Assembly (NCBI GenBank): GCA_963833505.1
Contig: CAWHYG010000007.1
Span: 2,108,001 to 2,172,000, forward strand
Source of the DNA: CAWHYG01 sp963833505
Lineage (GTDB): Bacteria > Eisenbacteria > RBG-16-71-46 > CAIMUX01
DNA length: 64,000 bases
Direction: 5' to 3'
Below the pieces are notes generated by a model, which worked only from the letters and a program-made list of their open reading frames with translations, did no database searches and had not been told where the DNA came from. This document shows, one piece after another, positions 62,707 through 64,000 of the stretch. Position 1 is the first letter of the stretch, and every line of letters begins with the position of its first letter. Made by a program: the position numbers and the translations under genes.

Positions 62707-64000
62707 TCAAGCGGGCCGCAGCCTCTTGATCTTGTCGTAAAGCGTCGAGCGGTCGATCCCGAGAATGCGCGCGGCCTCCCGCACGTTGCCGTCGGTCCTC
62801 TGCAGCACCGCCTCGATCACCTCGCGCTCGATCTCGCCCAGGCTCAGGTGCGTCGGAGGCGCCCATTCGCGGCGGGCGGCCGGCTGGAGGAGAAAACCGA
62901 GGTCGTCGGCGGTCAGCTCGGAGCCGTGGCACGTGACCAGGCCCCGCTCGATTGCGTTCCTGAGCTCGCGGACGTTTCCGGGCCAGCTCTGGCTGAGCAG
63001 CACATTCAGGGCTCCCTGCGAGACCCCCACGACCGGCCTCCCCAGCTCGCAGGCCAGTTGCTCCACGAAGACCGCCGTCAGAAGCGGGACATCCTCCATG
63101 CGCTCCCGAAGCGGCGGGATGCGGAGGTTGATCACGTTGAGGCGGTAGTAGAGATCCTGCCGGAAGGCGCCGGAGGCGACCTCCGCTTCCAGATCCCGAT
63201 TCGTCGCGGCGATGACGCGGGCGTCGACCGTGATCTCCTCGACTCCCCCGACACGGAAGAACCGCCGATGCTCCAGCACTCGAAGCAGCTCCTTCTGGAG
63301 CTTGGATGAGATCTCCCCGATCTCGTCCAGGAAGATCGTGCCGCCCGCCGCCAGCTCGAACTTCCCGGGCTTCCGGGAAACCGCCCCCGTGAACGCGCCG
63401 CGCTCGTGTCCGAAGAGCTCGGACTCGAGCAGAGACTCGCTGAGGGCCGCGCAGGACACGGGCACGAACGGCCGCTCCGACCGTTCGCCGGTGGAGTGAA
63501 TCGCACGAGCGAAGAGCTCCTTCCCGACGCCGCTTTCCCCCTGGAGCAGGACCGTGCTCCGGAGATCCGCGACCTCGCGCACCAGCTCGAAGAGGGCGTG
63601 CATCCTCGTGTTCTTGCTCACCAGATCCTCGAGGCGGTACTGGTCGGACAGGCGGCGGCGCAGGTAGGCGTTTTCGCGGCGCACCTCCCGGTGCCGGAGG
63701 ACCTTCTCGACGAAGACCGAGATCTCCTTCAGGTCGAACGGCTTCACGATGTAATCCTCGGCACCCTGCTTCATGGCCTCCACGGCCGTGTCGACTGCCG
63801 CGTACGCGGTCACGATGACGACCAGGGTTTCGGGGCGGAGCTTCCGGATTTCCATCATGGTCACGATTCCATCGGGGCCGGATGGCATCCGGAGATCGAG
63901 GAAACAGATCGCGTAGTCGTGTTCGGCCGCCAGGGCGACCGCCTCGGCGCCGGAGGCGGCCTGATCCACCGGGTAGCCGTCCTCCTTGAGCCAGGCGGCC
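62707..64000 (-). CDS. NtrC-family sigma54-dependent response regulator (N-terminus outside window)
   Basis: The frame runs off the window end at 64000, so the first part of the receiver domain is missing. Visible receiver: AAWLKEDGYPVDQAASGAEA, phosphorylation site Asp in ICFLDLRMPSGPDG, the conserved T in VIVTAYAAVD and K in DYIVKPFDL. AAA+ domain: Walker A GESGVGKE, the sigma54-contact motif ERGAFTGAV, Walker B GTIFLDEIGE, RVIAATNRDL, and RQDLYYRLNVINLRIPPLRE. Fis-type helix-turn-helix: GNVREAARILGIDRSTLYDK. It activates sigma54 promoters after phosphorylation. The sensor kinase is not in the window. Confidence 0.96.
   Translation of the reverse strand, partial: AAWLKEDGYPVDQAASGAEAVALAAEHDYAICFLDLRMPSGPDGIVTMMEIRKLRPETLVVIVTAYAAVDTAVEAMKQGAEDYIVKPFDLKEISVFVEKVLRHREVRRENAYLRRRLSDQYRLEDLVSKNTRMHALFELVREVADLRSTVLLQGESGVGKELFARAIHSTGERSERPFVPVSCAALSESLLESELFGHERGAFTGAVSRKPGKFELAAGGTIFLDEIGEISSKLQKELLRVLEHRRFFRVGGVEEITVDARVIAATNRDLEAEVASGAFRQDLYYRLNVINLRIPPLRERMEDVPLLTAVFVEQLACELGRPVVGVSQGALNVLLSQSWPGNVRELRNAIERGLVTCHGSELTADDLGFLLQPAARREWAPPTHLSLGEIEREVIEAVLQRTDGNVREAARILGIDRSTLYDKIKRLRPA

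Overview
The window is about 65-70% GC, with strong third-position GC bias that leaves long antisense open frames. Its gene content points to an uncultured FCB-group bacterium, most like Candidatus Eisenbacteria. The signs are many secreted proteins ending in a FlgD-like Ig module (pattern: SPNP..., then WDGRD, then AG.Y), N-termini that read AGPNAG after the signal peptide, dockerin-like PGDANNDG pieces, GWxTD and WD40-like propeller proteins, and metal carboxypeptidases with the same tail. This is inference from protein style; no taxonomic marker was tested.

Layout. 0-5.4 kb: three secreted proteins (a giant repeat protein cut by the window start, a beta-helix protein, a small FlgD-tailed protein). 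5.7-10.1 kb: queA and ruvB on the minus strand, separated by a 1.7 kb decay zone. 10.3-15.1 kb: the prkA-yeaH-spoVR operon. 15.1-15.8 kb: an RHH/PIN toxin-antitoxin pair with a very clear promoter and operator. 15.9-23.7 kb: a twice-frameshifted GWxTD gene, a FemAB-type transferase, a methyltransferase-glycosyltransferase fusion and secreted proteins.

23.9-34.1 kb is accessory DNA. It holds an 18-unit 42-bp tandem repeat that runs in frame into a decayed TIR-like effector, a hicBA pair with broken hicA, and a lipoprotein gene split by an ISL3-type element that is itself split by an IS66-type element. Both insertions keep exact 8-bp target duplications, and both host reading frames are restored on paper when the elements are removed. 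The IS66 element carries a DruA-like (DUF4338) passenger gene. A decayed tyrosine integrase lies beside tRNA-Trp (34.05 kb).

34.2-36.8 kb holds two overlapping ADP-glucose pyrophosphorylase paralogues. 36.9-39.7 kb and 54.2-57.0 kb hold two paralogous M14 carboxypeptidases. 39.9-43.0 kb is a cluster of BrnT/antitoxin, MazEF and HEPN-MNT modules. 43.4-53 kb contains a B12-binding radical SAM protein, beta-helix and propeller proteins and a lipoprotein. Two promoter/leader sequences in this part of the window each occur twice. 52.4-54.0 kb is an ECF sigma/membrane partner operon. 57.4-61.6 kb holds secreted proteins, including a large alpha/beta hydrolase. The window ends in an NtrC-type response regulator cut by the window edge.

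The core functions visible are tRNA modification, Holliday-junction processing, stress signalling, glycogen precursor synthesis and a rich exported proteome. The accessory functions are toxin-antitoxin modules, defence remnants and nested transposons. Single-base frameshifts recur in several otherwise well-preserved genes, so sequencing or assembly error must be kept in mind.
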